64,000 bases of DNA from JANRLF01 sp033762815. Lineage in GTDB: Bacteria; Bacteroidota; Bacteroidia; Chitinophagales; CAIOSU01. Every line of letters starts with the position of its first letter. Within the stretch, counting starts at the first letter, position 1. The position numbers and the translations under genes are program-made. Of this stretch, positions 44,169-53,897 are shown piece by piece. Location of the stretch: assembly GCA_033762815.1 (NCBI GenBank), contig JANRLF010000004.1, positions 496,001 through 560,000 of the forward strand, in the 5' to 3' direction. Below the pieces are notes generated by a model. It saw nothing but the letters and a program-made list of their open reading frames with translations. It was not told the origin of the DNA and did no database searches.

Positions 44169-44546
44169 ATGGACTATAATGTAGTAGGTTGGTTTGAAAT
44201 TCCTGTAACAGACATGGACCGTGCCCTGCGTTTCTATGAAAACGTTTTCCAGGTGAAGATGCAAAGGCAACAGTTTGGCGATGAGGACATGGCTTGGTTT
44301 CCATTTATTGAGGGAAAAGGCGCTTCGGGTTCGCTGGTGAAACAACCAGAATTTTACAGGCCCTCCAAAGATGGCATCTTGATTTATTTCACCGCTCCAG
44401 AGGGCATCACCCCTGAACTGGAAAGGGTGAAGGAAAACGGCGGCACCGTGTTGCTTGACCGTAAGCTGATAGCCGAAGATATTGGCTACATGGCCTTGTT
44501 CCTTGATACCGAGGGCAACCGTATTGCGCTACATAGTAGGCAATAG
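44169..44546 (+). CDS. VOC family protein (glyoxalase/bleomycin-resistance fold)
   Basis: 125 residues from ATG 44169 (MDYNVVGWFEIPVTDMDRAL). The longer frame to 44010 was rejected because it overlaps the 5' end and signal peptide of the divergent acylase gene. It has two beta-alpha-beta-beta-beta units: VTDMDRALRFYENVFQVKM and GILIYFTAPEGITPELERVKENGG, ending GYMALFLDTEGNRIALHS. The predicted-enzyme subgroup often has no metal; the reaction is unknown. Confidence 0.88.
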   Translation: MDYNVVGWFEIPVTDMDRALRFYENVFQVKMQRQQFGDEDMAWFPFIEGKGASGSLVKQPEFYRPSKDGILIYFTAPEGITPELERVKENGGTVLLDRKLIAEDIGYMALFLDTEGNRIALHSRQ

Positions 44547-44624
44547 TGGCGGTCGAAGCCATTTCCTTTCCCCCCAGTTATGCCTAGATTAATGCTGCAA
44601 CAGGTTTTGTTTATCTACGAATTA

Positions 44625-44711
44625 CCCCCGTTGCATGTAGATACGCATCGTATCTACGTGCAAATTGTCCGGTAGCTTGCAAGTACTATGTCCGATAGGG
44701 CATTCCCTACC
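44625..44711. repeat. Dispersed intergenic repeat, family A copy 1 with 15-bp hairpin
   Basis: TTGCATGTAGATACG (44631-44645) and CGTATCTACGTGCAA (44649-44663) pair at 14 of 15 positions around a 3-base loop. The sequence continues into CCGGTAGCTTGCAAGTACTA. A second copy lies at 62642-62730 and shares CGTATCTACGTGCAA and CGGTAGCTTGCA exactly. It lies in the 508-base spacer between the VOC gene and der. Bases 44712-44940 of that spacer hold no gene I can support. Confidence 0.8.
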
Positions 44712-44940
44712 GCACTTCGAAACATACAATGGTTTTTTGGCTACTATAGGATGCTTGCATGTCCCGAGGGAAGATAACACCGTTGCACTGGTATGAGAGG
44801 CTAATCAAAGCAATTGCCACCTGTTTGGTGAGAGATGCTGAATTAAGTTCATCTAAAGGGGCTTGGTCTTGGTGAGCGGAGTCGAACCAAATCGATGGCC
44901 AACGCACTGAGACGGCTTGGTTCGGTTCCCTTTTACCTCC

Positions 44941-45011
44941 ACTTGTACCTCCCTGCAAAGCGGGACAAGGGAACCTCTTCCCCCGTACCTTTTACTTGTA
45001 CCTTCTTAATA
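44941..45011. repeat. Dispersed intergenic repeat, family B copy 2
   Basis: CTTGTACCTCCCTGCAAAGCGGGA followed by further GTACC words aligns over about 70 bases with 10466-10539. It ends about 15 bases before the der -7 box and could lie in or next to the der promoter. Confidence 0.7.
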
Positions 45012-45025
45012 ATCAAAGAACGGTG

Positions 45026-45033
45026 TATCTTTG
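45026..45033 (+). promoter_or_regulatory. Candidate -7 promoter element for der
   Basis: TATCTTTG fits TAnnTTTG exactly, 21 bases before the chosen der start. No TTG lies at 17-23 bases; the nearest is 27 bases upstream. Confidence 0.45.
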
Positions 45034-45054
45034 CCACCTTATTCAAAATGTGCC

Positions 45055-46362
<1,308 letters not shown>

Positions 46363-47028
46363 TCAGCTTCTTGCCCCAAACAACAGGCTGCCGATGCGCA
46401 CCATGGTACTGCCTTCCTCCACGGCCAGTTCATAATCGCCTGACATGCCCATGGAGCAAGTATCGAAAGCATTGTTCCCGGGAAAATGCGCTGATTTGAT
46501 TTTATTGAACAGACCCCGCAAGCTATGGAACTCTTGCCTTACCTGGGTGGCATTATCGGTGAAGGTAGCCATGCCCATTAGCCCCCTGATGCGAACGTGT
46601 TGCAATTCATCTACTTTTCCACTTTTGAAAAGCATTTCCAGTTCCTGGGCATCAAAACCGAATTTAGTTTCCTCTTGGGCAATATGCACCTGCAGCAGGC
46701 AATCAATAGTACGTCCTTGCTTTTGCGCCAAGCTATTGATTTTTTCAAGCAAGGCCACACTGTCCACGGAATGGATAAGGCCCACAAAAGGCACAATGTA
46801 CTTTACCTTATTGCTTTGCAAATGGCCTATCAAGTGCCACTCGATATCTTTTGGCAAAGCCTCATACTTTTCCACTAACTCCTGTACACGGTTTTCGCCA
46901 AATACGCGCTGGCCCTGTTGGTAAAGCTCCATAATGGCCTCCACGGGCTTAGTTTTGGAAACTGCCACCAGCGTTACGTTTTTTTCGGCTAACTTCGTTT
47001 TAAGTTGATGAAATGCGCTATGCTCCAT
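46363..47028 (-). CDS. yggS: YggS-family pyridoxal-phosphate homeostasis protein
   Basis: 221 residues, single alanine-racemase-like barrel. The PLP lysine is in VTLVAVSKTKPVEAIMELY; FGENRVQELVEKYEAL, WHLIGHLQSNKVKYI and the C-terminal TCSMGMSGDYELAVEEGSTMVRIGSLLFG are family signatures. It buffers intracellular PLP. The start codon region overlaps the 5' end of the divergent DUF4296 gene. Confidence 0.95.
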   Translation of the reverse strand: MEHSAFHQLKTKLAEKNVTLVAVSKTKPVEAIMELYQQGQRVFGENRVQELVEKYEALPKDIEWHLIGHLQSNKVKYIVPFVGLIHSVDSVALLEKINSLAQKQGRTIDCLLQVHIAQEETKFGFDAQELEMLFKSGKVDELQHVRIRGLMGMATFTDNATQVRQEFHSLRGLFNKIKSAHFPGNNAFDTCSMGMSGDYELAVEEGSTMVRIGSLLFGARS

Positions 47029-47424
47029 ATCAGGGCAAAACTACATAACCCCTTGCTACAAGGCAATCGCTTACTGTTTTTGCTGTTGCTATTGTTTGCT
47101 GGCTGCCAGCCAAAACCCGGAAGCGATGAGGGCAAGAATGCCATCACCCGCAAAAAGATGGTGGCCATTTTGGTGGACGTGCATCTCATGGAATCAAGAG
47201 CCGAAGGGTTAGGCATCCATAAGGACAGCCTAAAGGCTGAATACAAACAGGCCTATGCCGATATTTTCAAAAAACACCAAGTAAAGGAGCAGGATTTTAA
47301 AACCACGTTCAAATGGTACGAGGCCAACCCTGCCAAGCTGGACTTGCTGTACCAGGATGTGGTAGCTGAGCTGAGCAGCATGGAAGCCAATGCCAAGGCG
47401 GCGAAGCCCAAAGAGCCAAAATAA
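47020..47424 (+). CDS. DUF4296-type lipoprotein
   Basis: 134 residues from ATG 47020; another in-frame ATG lies at 47008. Both lie inside or beside the first codons of divergent yggS (start at 47028). The hydrophobic stretch NRLLFLLLLLFAGC is a lipoprotein signal with lipobox FAGC. The mature part (KKMVAILVDVHLMESRAEG, YADIFKKHQVKEQDFKTTFKWYEANP) matches the small alpha-helical DUF4296 family of Bacteroidota, whose function is unknown. It precedes scoA by 41 bases. Confidence 0.8.
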   Translation: MLHIRAKLHNPLLQGNRLLFLLLLLFAGCQPKPGSDEGKNAITRKKMVAILVDVHLMESRAEGLGIHKDSLKAEYKQAYADIFKKHQVKEQDFKTTFKWYEANPAKLDLLYQDVVAELSSMEANAKAAKPKEPK

Positions 47425-47465
47425 ATGGCATAAAGACTTTAATTTGCGAAGAGAAACAGAACACC

Positions 47466-48158
47466 ATGAATAAAGTAATAGCCAATGCCGATGAGGCGAT
47501 AAAAGATATCCCTGACGGTGCCACCATCATGCTGGGCGGCTTTGGGTTGTGCGGTATCCCGGAAAATTGTATCGCTGCCTTAGTGAGGAAGGGCGTGAAA
47601 GGCCTCACCTGCATTTCCAACAATGCGGGGGTTGATGACTTTGGTCTGGGGCTTTTGCTCAAAACCCGACAAATCAAAAAGATGATTTCGTCGTACGTGG
47701 GCGAAAATGCCGAATTCGAACGCCAACTGCTGGCTGGGGAACTGGAAGTAGAGCTTACGCCCCAAGGTACGCTAGCCGAAAAAATCAGGGCTGGCGGTGC
47801 GGGCATCCCAGCATTTTTCACCCGCACGGGTTATGGTACCGAAGTAGCCGAAGGCAAGGAAACCCGCCAGTTCAATGGCAAGTGGCATGTACTGGAAAAT
47901 GCGCTGTATGCCGATTTTGCCATCGTAAAAGCATGGAAAGGCGATACGCTGGGCAACCTTGTTTACAAAGCTACCGCCCGCAATTTCAACCCCATGATGG
48001 CCACTGCGGGTAAAATCACCATAGCCGAAGTAGAGGAGTTGGTACAACCAGGCGAGTTGGACCCTAACCAAATCCATACGCCTGGCATTTACATACAACG
48101 CATCTTTCAAGGAACCGATTACGAAAAACGCATCGAGCAGAGGACGGTAAGGAAATAA
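47466..48158 (+). CDS. scoA: 3-oxoacid CoA-transferase subunit A
   Basis: 230 residues. The glycine-rich CoA-loop GATIMLGGFGLCGIPENCIAALVRKG, and EVELTPQGTLAEKIRAGGAGIPAFFT identify the alpha subunit of succinyl-CoA:3-ketoacid CoA-transferase (quoted by its parts). With subunit B it moves CoA from succinyl-CoA to acetoacetate. Normally scoA and scoB are adjacent or overlapping; here 440 bases holding a four-helix-bundle gene with flanking inverted repeats separate them. Confidence 0.95.
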   Translation: MNKVIANADEAIKDIPDGATIMLGGFGLCGIPENCIAALVRKGVKGLTCISNNAGVDDFGLGLLLKTRQIKKMISSYVGENAEFERQLLAGELEVELTPQGTLAEKIRAGGAGIPAFFTRTGYGTEVAEGKETRQFNGKWHVLENALYADFAIVKAWKGDTLGNLVYKATARNFNPMMATAGKITIAEVEELVQPGELDPNQIHTPGIYIQRIFQGTDYEKRIEQRTVRK

Positions 48159-48182
48159 GGTGAATATGCTAATGTGTTGATG

Positions 48183-48197
48183 TGCTAATGTGCTGAT
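48183..48197. repeat. Left inverted repeat of four-helix-bundle element 1
   Basis: TGCTAATGTGCTGAT, the exact reverse complement of 48566-48580. It is itself preceded by a near copy (ATGCTAATGTGTTGAT, 48166-48181), so the left arm is made of two similar 16-17 base words. Confidence 0.85.
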
Positions 48198-48212
48198 AAA
48201 TAACAGATTTGA

Positions 48213-48578
48213 ATGGCTAAGCAAAATGCTATTGTGGATTTAACGGTTGAATTTGCTCAGCAAATCATTCAATACTGTGAATTGCTTGAAAAGGGGAAAA
48301 AGTGGGTACTAGCAAACCAACTATTAAAGTCAGGCACTTCAATCGGGGCAAATGTATGGGAAGCACAACATGCGGATAGTAGAGTGGACTTTATTCATAA
48401 AATGAAAATAGCAGCAAAGGAAGCACATGAAACAGCATACTGGCTTTTGTTATGTGAAAAATCGGAGACATATCCCAACTGCAACGAATTGAAAATAAAA
48501 TTGGACAGCATACAAAAAGTATTGACAAAAATTATCGTTTCTTCAAAGAAGAAAACAATCAGCAAATCAGCACATTAG
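48213..48578 (+). CDS. Four helix bundle protein (23S rRNA intervening-sequence protein family)
   Basis: 121 residues. DLTVEFAQQIIQYCELLEKG, LANQLLKSGTSIGANVWEAQHADSR, DFIHKMKIAAKEAHETAYWLLL match the small four-helix proteins first seen in intervening sequences of 23S rRNA genes (TIGR02436-type; related in fold to the Avd protein of diversity-generating retroelements). This copy is between scoA and scoB, away from rRNA, and its stop codon lies inside the right inverted repeat (48566-48580), so the C-terminal SKSAH is encoded by the repeat. It appears to be an insert in the CoA-transferase operon. Function unknown. Confidence 0.85.
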   Translation: MAKQNAIVDLTVEFAQQIIQYCELLEKGKKWVLANQLLKSGTSIGANVWEAQHADSRVDFIHKMKIAAKEAHETAYWLLLCEKSETYPNCNELKIKLDSIQKVLTKIIVSSKKKTISKSAH

Positions 48579-48580
48579 CA
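48566..48580. repeat. Right inverted repeat of four-helix-bundle element 1
   Basis: ATCAGCACATTAGCA, exact complement of 48183-48197; a partial second word (TATTAGCACATTA) follows to 48593. The transcript across the spacer could fold into a long-range stem enclosing the gene, and the scoB start follows 20 bases later. Confidence 0.85.
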
Positions 48581-48598
48581 TATTAGCACATTATCCCT

Positions 48599-49255
48599 AT
48601 GGCTTTAGATAAAAATCAAATCGCAAAACGCATCGCGCAGGAGTTGAAGGATGGGTATTATGTCAATCTGGGCATCGGCATCCCTACCCTAGTGGCAAAT
48701 TACGTACCCGAGGGCATGGACGTTATCCTGCAATCGGAAAACGGCATGCTGGGCATGGGCCCCTTCCCTACCGAAGCGGAGGTGGACCCTGACCTCATCA
48801 ATGCGGGCAAACAGACCGTTACTACACTGCCCGGCAGCAGTTTCTTCGATTCCGCCTTTAGCTTTGGCATGATTCGCGGGGGGCATATTGACTTGACCGT
48901 ATTGGGAGCTATGGAGGTATCGGATAAGGGGGATATCGCCAACTGGAAAATACCAGGCAAGATGGTAAAAGGGATGGGAGGCGCCATGGATTTGGTGGCA
49001 GGAACCGACAACATTATCGTGGCGATGATGCATACCAATACGGCGGGAGAATCAAAACTATTGCCCAAATGCACCTTGCCCATTACAGGGTTGGGCTGCG
49101 TGAAGCGCATCGTTAGCGATTTGGCGGTGTTGGACGTCACCCCTGATGGTTTCAAGTTGATGGAACGTGCGCCTGGGGTAAGCGTAGAAGAAATAAAGCA
49201 AAAAACTGCAGGCCGCTTAATTGTGGAAGGCGAGGTGCCTGAAATGCAACTATAG
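48599..49255 (+). CDS. scoB: 3-oxoacid CoA-transferase subunit B
   Basis: 218 residues. The catalytic glutamate is in LQSENGMLGMGPFP (SENG motif); GGHIDLTVLGAMEVSDKGDIANW and MGGAMDLVAGTDNIIVAMMH are family blocks. It completes the CoA-transferase with ScoA. The start ATGGCTTTAG at 48599 follows the right repeat of the inserted four-helix-bundle element. Confidence 0.95.
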   Translation: MALDKNQIAKRIAQELKDGYYVNLGIGIPTLVANYVPEGMDVILQSENGMLGMGPFPTEAEVDPDLINAGKQTVTTLPGSSFFDSAFSFGMIRGGHIDLTVLGAMEVSDKGDIANWKIPGKMVKGMGGAMDLVAGTDNIIVAMMHTNTAGESKLLPKCTLPITGLGCVKRIVSDLAVLDVTPDGFKLMERAPGVSVEEIKQKTAGRLIVEGEVPEMQL

Positions 49256-49291
49256 CTGCAACTGCTTGCTTTTGCTTAATTTTAGTAAGCG

Positions 49292-49789
49292 ATGAGGTAC
49301 TTACTGGTTTTGGCGATAATGTGTTTGCCCGTTTTCTGTTGGGCACAAAGGCAAATTCAGAACGAAGCTGCCGATGCTTACCACAACTTTTTGATAGATT
49401 ATCAAGACAGTGTTTTGAGCCAGTTGGATGAAACTTTCCTAGTGCTTTTCAAGCGCGATACCTTGAACATACCCACTGCCAGCGATTCTTTAAACAAGTT
49501 GAACCTGAGGGCTATTTCAGCGGTAACCGCCCGACCTCCATATTTGAACGATTCGGTTTTCAAGCCTTCGGTACTCCAACTTTTGCTTTACTACCAATGT
49601 TTTGCAGATACCGTATTGCCGCAATTGGTCAGCCTCTATTCGCAACCTACCATCACTGTAGCCGATGAACAACTTGCAAAAAAATTGTATGCTGCTTTCG
49701 AGGATGGGGAAAGCCCTTTGATACAAAAGCTGTTGGATGAGCAGTATAATTTTGCCACCCGCTATGGGCTTATCCTTTCGGAAGAATGA
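49292..49789 (+). CDS. Secreted hypothetical protein
   Basis: 165 residues with a clear signal peptide (MRYLLVLAIMCLPVFCWAQ). The mature part is helical, with SVLSQLDETFLVLFKRDTL and a C-terminal NFATRYGLILSEE. No family recognised. It overlaps the next gene by four bases (ATGA), so the two are translationally coupled, though an obvious functional link to an aminotransferase is lacking. Confidence 0.75.
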   Translation: MRYLLVLAIMCLPVFCWAQRQIQNEAADAYHNFLIDYQDSVLSQLDETFLVLFKRDTLNIPTASDSLNKLNLRAISAVTARPPYLNDSVFKPSVLQLLLYYQCFADTVLPQLVSLYSQPTITVADEQLAKKLYAAFEDGESPLIQKLLDEQYNFATRYGLILSEE

Positions 49790-50634
49790 GCGCACTGGTA
49801 AACAATAATGGCCACCTTGAACGCTCTGAACAAGTGGCTCTGGGCTTGGATAATCGTGCTTTCCTGTACGGCGATAGTTTGTTCGAGACTATAAAAGTAA
49901 CTAATGGCAAGGTGTTGTTTTGGGCCGACCATTTCCAACGGTTGATGCGAGGGGCATCATTGCTACAATATGATTTGCCGACGGATTTCAAGGAAAATCA
50001 GTTGCAAGAACAAATTTTGGCATTGGTACAGGAAAATGCCTTATCAACGGCAAGGGTGAGGCTCCAATTGTTTCGTAATGCTGGGGGCAGATATCTGCCG
50101 ACTGACAATAGCACCTCATTCCTCATTAGTGCTGAAAAATGGGATATACCCCGCTATCAAGTGAATGAAAAGGGCCTTCATGTGGGTATTTACCCAGCTG
50201 GAAAAAAGGACAACCATCCACTTGCGAACTTCAAAACAGGTTCTGCATTAATCTATATTTTGGCTGCCCTGCACGCCAAAAAGAATGGCTGGGACGATGC
50301 ATTGATTCTTAACCATGAAGGGCGGATAATGGAAGCCACCGCCTCAAATATTTTCTTGGTAAAAGGTACCCACATTCACACCCCGCCATTAAATGATGGG
50401 CCAGTAGCGGGCATTTTGCGTAAGCAAGTATTTTCTTTAGCACTGGAAGCAGGCTATGGCATTTCATCAGGACCAGTAACTGAAGAAAATTTACAAGCCG
50501 CTGATGAACTTTGGCTTACCAATACGATGCAAGGCATCCGGTGGGTGGAAAAATATGGCTCCAAAACCTATCAAGCAGCGGTAGCATCAAGGTTCTGCAA
50601 GCTTTTAGAGGATTTTTCACAGAAAAGCAGCTAA
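49786..50634 (+). CDS. Class IV aminotransferase (4-amino-4-deoxychorismate lyase-like)
   Basis: 282 residues. LGLDNRAFLYGDSLFETIKV is the N-terminal signature; the PLP lysine is in ANFKTGSALIYILAAL; ALILNHEGRIMEATASNIFLVKG and TPPLNDGPVAGILRKQV are characteristic of fold-type IV enzymes. The family includes PabC, branched-chain and D-amino-acid aminotransferases. The size and LFETIKV favour the PabC-like subgroup, but the specificity is uncertain. Confidence 0.85.
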   Translation: MSALVNNNGHLERSEQVALGLDNRAFLYGDSLFETIKVTNGKVLFWADHFQRLMRGASLLQYDLPTDFKENQLQEQILALVQENALSTARVRLQLFRNAGGRYLPTDNSTSFLISAEKWDIPRYQVNEKGLHVGIYPAGKKDNHPLANFKTGSALIYILAALHAKKNGWDDALILNHEGRIMEATASNIFLVKGTHIHTPPLNDGPVAGILRKQVFSLALEAGYGISSGPVTEENLQAADELWLTNTMQGIRWVEKYGSKTYQAAVASRFCKLLEDFSQKSS

Positions 50635-50720
50635 TATTTTATTATTTACGCTTTATGCTTTGAAAATCAACTATAAACCAGTATTTTAAGGCTTTGCTTC
50701 TATCAAATATCTTTAACATC

Positions 50721-52694
50721 ATGCCCATTTTTCGCCACCCTTTGCTCTGGCTTGTTTTTCTTTTCCCAATCCATACCATCCAAGCTGATACCATTTACGA
50801 CCAACGAAAGGAAGCATACATTGATACGGCTTTAGTCTATTTCGATAAAGATGCTTTGCCATTACAAGCATATCGAGGCCTTCCGCTTGACCAAACTGCT
50901 TTGATGAATATTGTTAACAATGTCCCTACCAGAGGCACGGTGGATTTTGATTTGGTGGTGCTTACAAGGTTGCTGTTCCTTACTAATGGCAGCTATGACA
51001 GCATTATTTTACCCCCCATGCTCAACCTACCCTACTGGATGAATGTGGGCGATACCCTACGCGGCTATTGGTCAGAAAACCACATGATTATGTGGATGTC
51101 AACCGATTGGTTGCTGCATGAACGTTATGGCAAACCAATCGATTCTACATTGGATACCAGGTTAAGGCATTACCTTAGAATGAAACTTCGCTATGGGTTT
51201 TATGAATTCCAATCATCGGTTTACGCACCCTATTGCTTATCTGGCCTGCTCAATTTAGCCGATTTTGCCCAAGATGCCGAAATCAAGCAATTGGCTTCAT
51301 CAGCCGCTATCCTTTTATTGAAAAGGCTGTTATTGGTAGCCAACGATATCGGGGTATATTATCCTTCTGCAGGTAGAAACTACTATTCGAAATACGAACA
51401 GCCCTACGGCCAAAACCACTCCAATTTATTGTACCTATTGAATGGCCGCGGCTGGAATCCAAAAGGCACTAGCCACAGCGGGTCATTTCTAGCCACTTCT
51501 ACCTTGGCTATTGATAGTGTTTTGATGAATCAAACGGACAATATAGACACCTCCTTTTACATAGGCCACCCAATAGATAGTTTAGCGTCCATTCATAGCG
51601 TGCTGAACAGTACGGACAAAACAGTAGCGCAGTGGAGCGGGGGGCTCTATTTCCACCCAGCGGTGGCAACGGAAAGTGCCAATTTGGTATTCAATTTCGA
51701 CCTTTGGAACCACGTTGATTTTGCGCCCTTTACCGTTTTTGCCAACTTGCCCATAGCGAGTATACAAACATTGGCGGAAGGGTTTCCAGCCTCTTCCGAG
51801 GGTTCCGTTTTATGCTCTGAAACACTCAATGTGTTCAAGCACCAATCGGTAGTGCTTACCTCAGTACAAGATTATTTGCCCGGCAAAGCGGGCTTTCAGC
51901 AGTTTCCATGTGTTGCAACGGTTGGTACGGCACCGGTAATGACTGGTTCAGGAACTATTAAGTATCCATGGAAAGATAGAAACTCCAACAATGCCAATGA
52001 GCACCTACCCTATGTGCAGCAAAAGCACAATGTGGCCTTACTCATGTACCGTCCTGAAGGCGGCAATTTACTCTTAAGACACCCAGAGGTGGCTTTGATG
52101 TGGCCTGATACAGCTTTTAACGAAATCAGGGAAAATGGCCTGTGGTTACTAGGTCGGCAAAACCATAATTATGTAGCAGTATTACGTCCCTGTATCGATT
52201 CCATTGACGGTGTTAAGGCATGCCATCTTGAAAATGGCCAAGCTTGGGTGATTGTAGTGGGCGATTCCGCCATGTACGGCAACTTCAACAACTTTGAAAA
52301 CTTGGTTTCACAAGCATCCTTAACGGAAAACTGGTATGTCGATAGTAACACCGAACAATCGGTTTATTATGCCAGTATCCAATTCGATACCACCTTCATT
52401 GAGCATGCTTGGGAGCGGGATACGCTTTTGACATCGGTACCCAGTATTACTACAGGAGCATTCAATATTTATCCAAATCCTGCGGAAAATGTGGTCAATG
52501 TTGACTTAAAGGATTTGTTAAATGCCCGCCAGCTAAATATCTGCAATGTGCTGGGGCAAACTGTTTACCAAAAGCCCCTATTGCCTTCTGAAAAAAGAAT
52601 TGCTGTATCAGTGAGTGATTGGAATAAAGGGCTTTACTTTATACAAGTATTGAATAACGATGGAGTCAAAAGCGGTAGCTTTATTGTTGAATAG
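50721..52694 (+). CDS. T9SS cargo protein, possible polysaccharide-lyase-like fold
   Basis: 657 residues from ATG 50721 (MPIFRHPLLWLVFLFPIHTIQA signal peptide). The TTG at 50694 is out because it adds residues before the signal. The first 300 residues look alpha-helical (TRLRHYLRMKLRYGFYEFQS, NYYSKYEQPYGQNHSNLLYLLNGRGW), the middle beta-rich, an order that recalls alpha/alpha-toroid lyases, but I cannot confirm a family. A type A T9SS sorting domain closes it (FNIYPNPAENVVNVDL, NVLGQTVYQKPL, GLYFIQVLNNDGVKSGSFIVE). TATCTTTA near 50708 may be its -7 box. Confidence 0.85.
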   Translation: MPIFRHPLLWLVFLFPIHTIQADTIYDQRKEAYIDTALVYFDKDALPLQAYRGLPLDQTALMNIVNNVPTRGTVDFDLVVLTRLLFLTNGSYDSIILPPMLNLPYWMNVGDTLRGYWSENHMIMWMSTDWLLHERYGKPIDSTLDTRLRHYLRMKLRYGFYEFQSSVYAPYCLSGLLNLADFAQDAEIKQLASSAAILLLKRLLLVANDIGVYYPSAGRNYYSKYEQPYGQNHSNLLYLLNGRGWNPKGTSHSGSFLATSTLAIDSVLMNQTDNIDTSFYIGHPIDSLASIHSVLNSTDKTVAQWSGGLYFHPAVATESANLVFNFDLWNHVDFAPFTVFANLPIASIQTLAEGFPASSEGSVLCSETLNVFKHQSVVLTSVQDYLPGKAGFQQFPCVATVGTAPVMTGSGTIKYPWKDRNSNNANEHLPYVQQKHNVALLMYRPEGGNLLLRHPEVALMWPDTAFNEIRENGLWLLGRQNHNYVAVLRPCIDSIDGVKACHLENGQAWVIVVGDSAMYGNFNNFENLVSQASLTENWYVDSNTEQSVYYASIQFDTTFIEHAWERDTLLTSVPSITTGAFNIYPNPAENVVNVDLKDLLNARQLNICNVLGQTVYQKPLLPSEKRIAVSVSDWNKGLYFIQVLNNDGVKSGSFIVE

Positions 52695-52697
52695 GCA

Positions 52698-53897
52698 TTA
52701 AAGAATACCTATTTCTTTCCCCAATGCCTCGATGCCATTCCAGAGGCTCCAGTTGGTATCACCAAAATGGTGGTACACATGAATAAGCTTGGGTGAAAGG
52801 GTCGTTTCGAAGTTATCATCCGTGAAACCCTTCTCTGGTTTGTACCTAATTTCTTGATTGTAGTAATCCGCTATGAAGTTGAATTCTTTAGGCAATCGGG
52901 GTTGGTTTTGAAGGCCAAACTTCCATGCACTGGCAGCCAAAGTACCTTGATCCCTTGTTCTCCAATAAGTATCCTCAAATACCTCCAAAGTGATGCGGTG
53001 CCAGTAATCCAAAAATTCATGACTATCGGGGCCAAAAAGAAATACTCCCCCGTTCCAATGCATCCACTGCTTATCGCTTATCTCTACGCCAAACTTTTGT
53101 TTTACTTGTTGGTGCAAATGTTCACAGGCCAATTTATAAGTATAAAGGTGGTCGCCATTCTTGTTTACCCATGTCCTTTCTGTTTTGTCCCATTTAAAGC
53201 CAGTGGCCTGCTCCATTCTGCTGTAATAGTTCTTCACATCATACAGAATAGTGTTGCCCTGCTCGTCCAGCCATTGCTTTTTCCTTTTGTCATAAGAGAA
53301 CTGTTTGTCCAACTTGAATATCCTACCGCTGGTAAAATACTTCAGCACCAAACCCGCATACTGCCATTTGTCCCTACGAATCATCTCCAATTCTTGGCTC
53401 AGCTCTTTGTTCTTCGCTTTTAGTGCAGGGTCACTAATACCCATATTTGGATTAATGCTCCTGTTGATGGCTTCAAATTTCTCCACCTCAACGGCTTTAC
53501 GCTCTCTGCAACCACAGTTGACTGCATAAGGAGCAAATTCCGTCAATTTACAATGGTCGGAAGCAAAAGTTACAGGCCCTTGCTTATAATCGAATATTTT
53601 TGAAGCCTCTCCACTAAGGGCAATAATGTCCGAATCCAAATAACAGTAAATAGGCCCCACTGGTAAAAACTGGTGAAGCCCAGTCTTTAAATAGATGCTT
53701 GCTTGATGGTGGTTGAACGCCACTGGCGTAGCGATATCTACAACATTATCATGCGCTATATCCTTAGCATTTCGGCTGGAGTCAGTAACCACCGCAATAG
53801 GCACCTTAACAAAATGCCTTAAATACTTTAGGGAATAATTGAGCGTATCAATATGCTCCTCGTCGCCACATACTACAAAAACGAAACACTTTTCCAT
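52698..53897 (-). CDS. Glycosyltransferase-like protein of GT-A type
   Basis: 399 residues, no signal peptide. It begins MEKCFVFVVCGDEEHIDTLN and has a DxD-type motif at about 88-90 in PIYCYLDSDIIALSG, the metal-binding hallmark of nucleotide-sugar GT-A folds. A middle insertion (about 150-260) is charged with repeats of WxN/WxD (TWVNKNGDHLYTYKLACEH); WMHWNGGVFLFGPDSHEFLDYW and the end LIHVYHHFGDTNWSLWNGIEA also match GT8-like proteins in style. Its start shares one base with the mutA stop (TAATG), an unexpected partner for a mutase subunit. Confidence 0.7.
   Translation of the reverse strand: MEKCFVFVVCGDEEHIDTLNYSLKYLRHFVKVPIAVVTDSSRNAKDIAHDNVVDIATPVAFNHHQASIYLKTGLHQFLPVGPIYCYLDSDIIALSGEASKIFDYKQGPVTFASDHCKLTEFAPYAVNCGCRERKAVEVEKFEAINRSINPNMGISDPALKAKNKELSQELEMIRRDKWQYAGLVLKYFTSGRIFKLDKQFSYDKRKKQWLDEQGNTILYDVKNYYSRMEQATGFKWDKTERTWVNKNGDHLYTYKLACEHLHQQVKQKFGVEISDKQWMHWNGGVFLFGPDSHEFLDYWHRITLEVFEDTYWRTRDQGTLAASAWKFGLQNQPRLPKEFNFIADYYNQEIRYKPEKGFTDDNFETTLSPKLIHVYHHFGDTNWSLWNGIEALGKEIGIL

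Noticed and set aside
44870..44905. tRNA-like TTCGACTCC motif on the minus strand
   Set aside because: The flanking bases do not form a T-stem or acceptor stem and no anticodon arm can be drawn.
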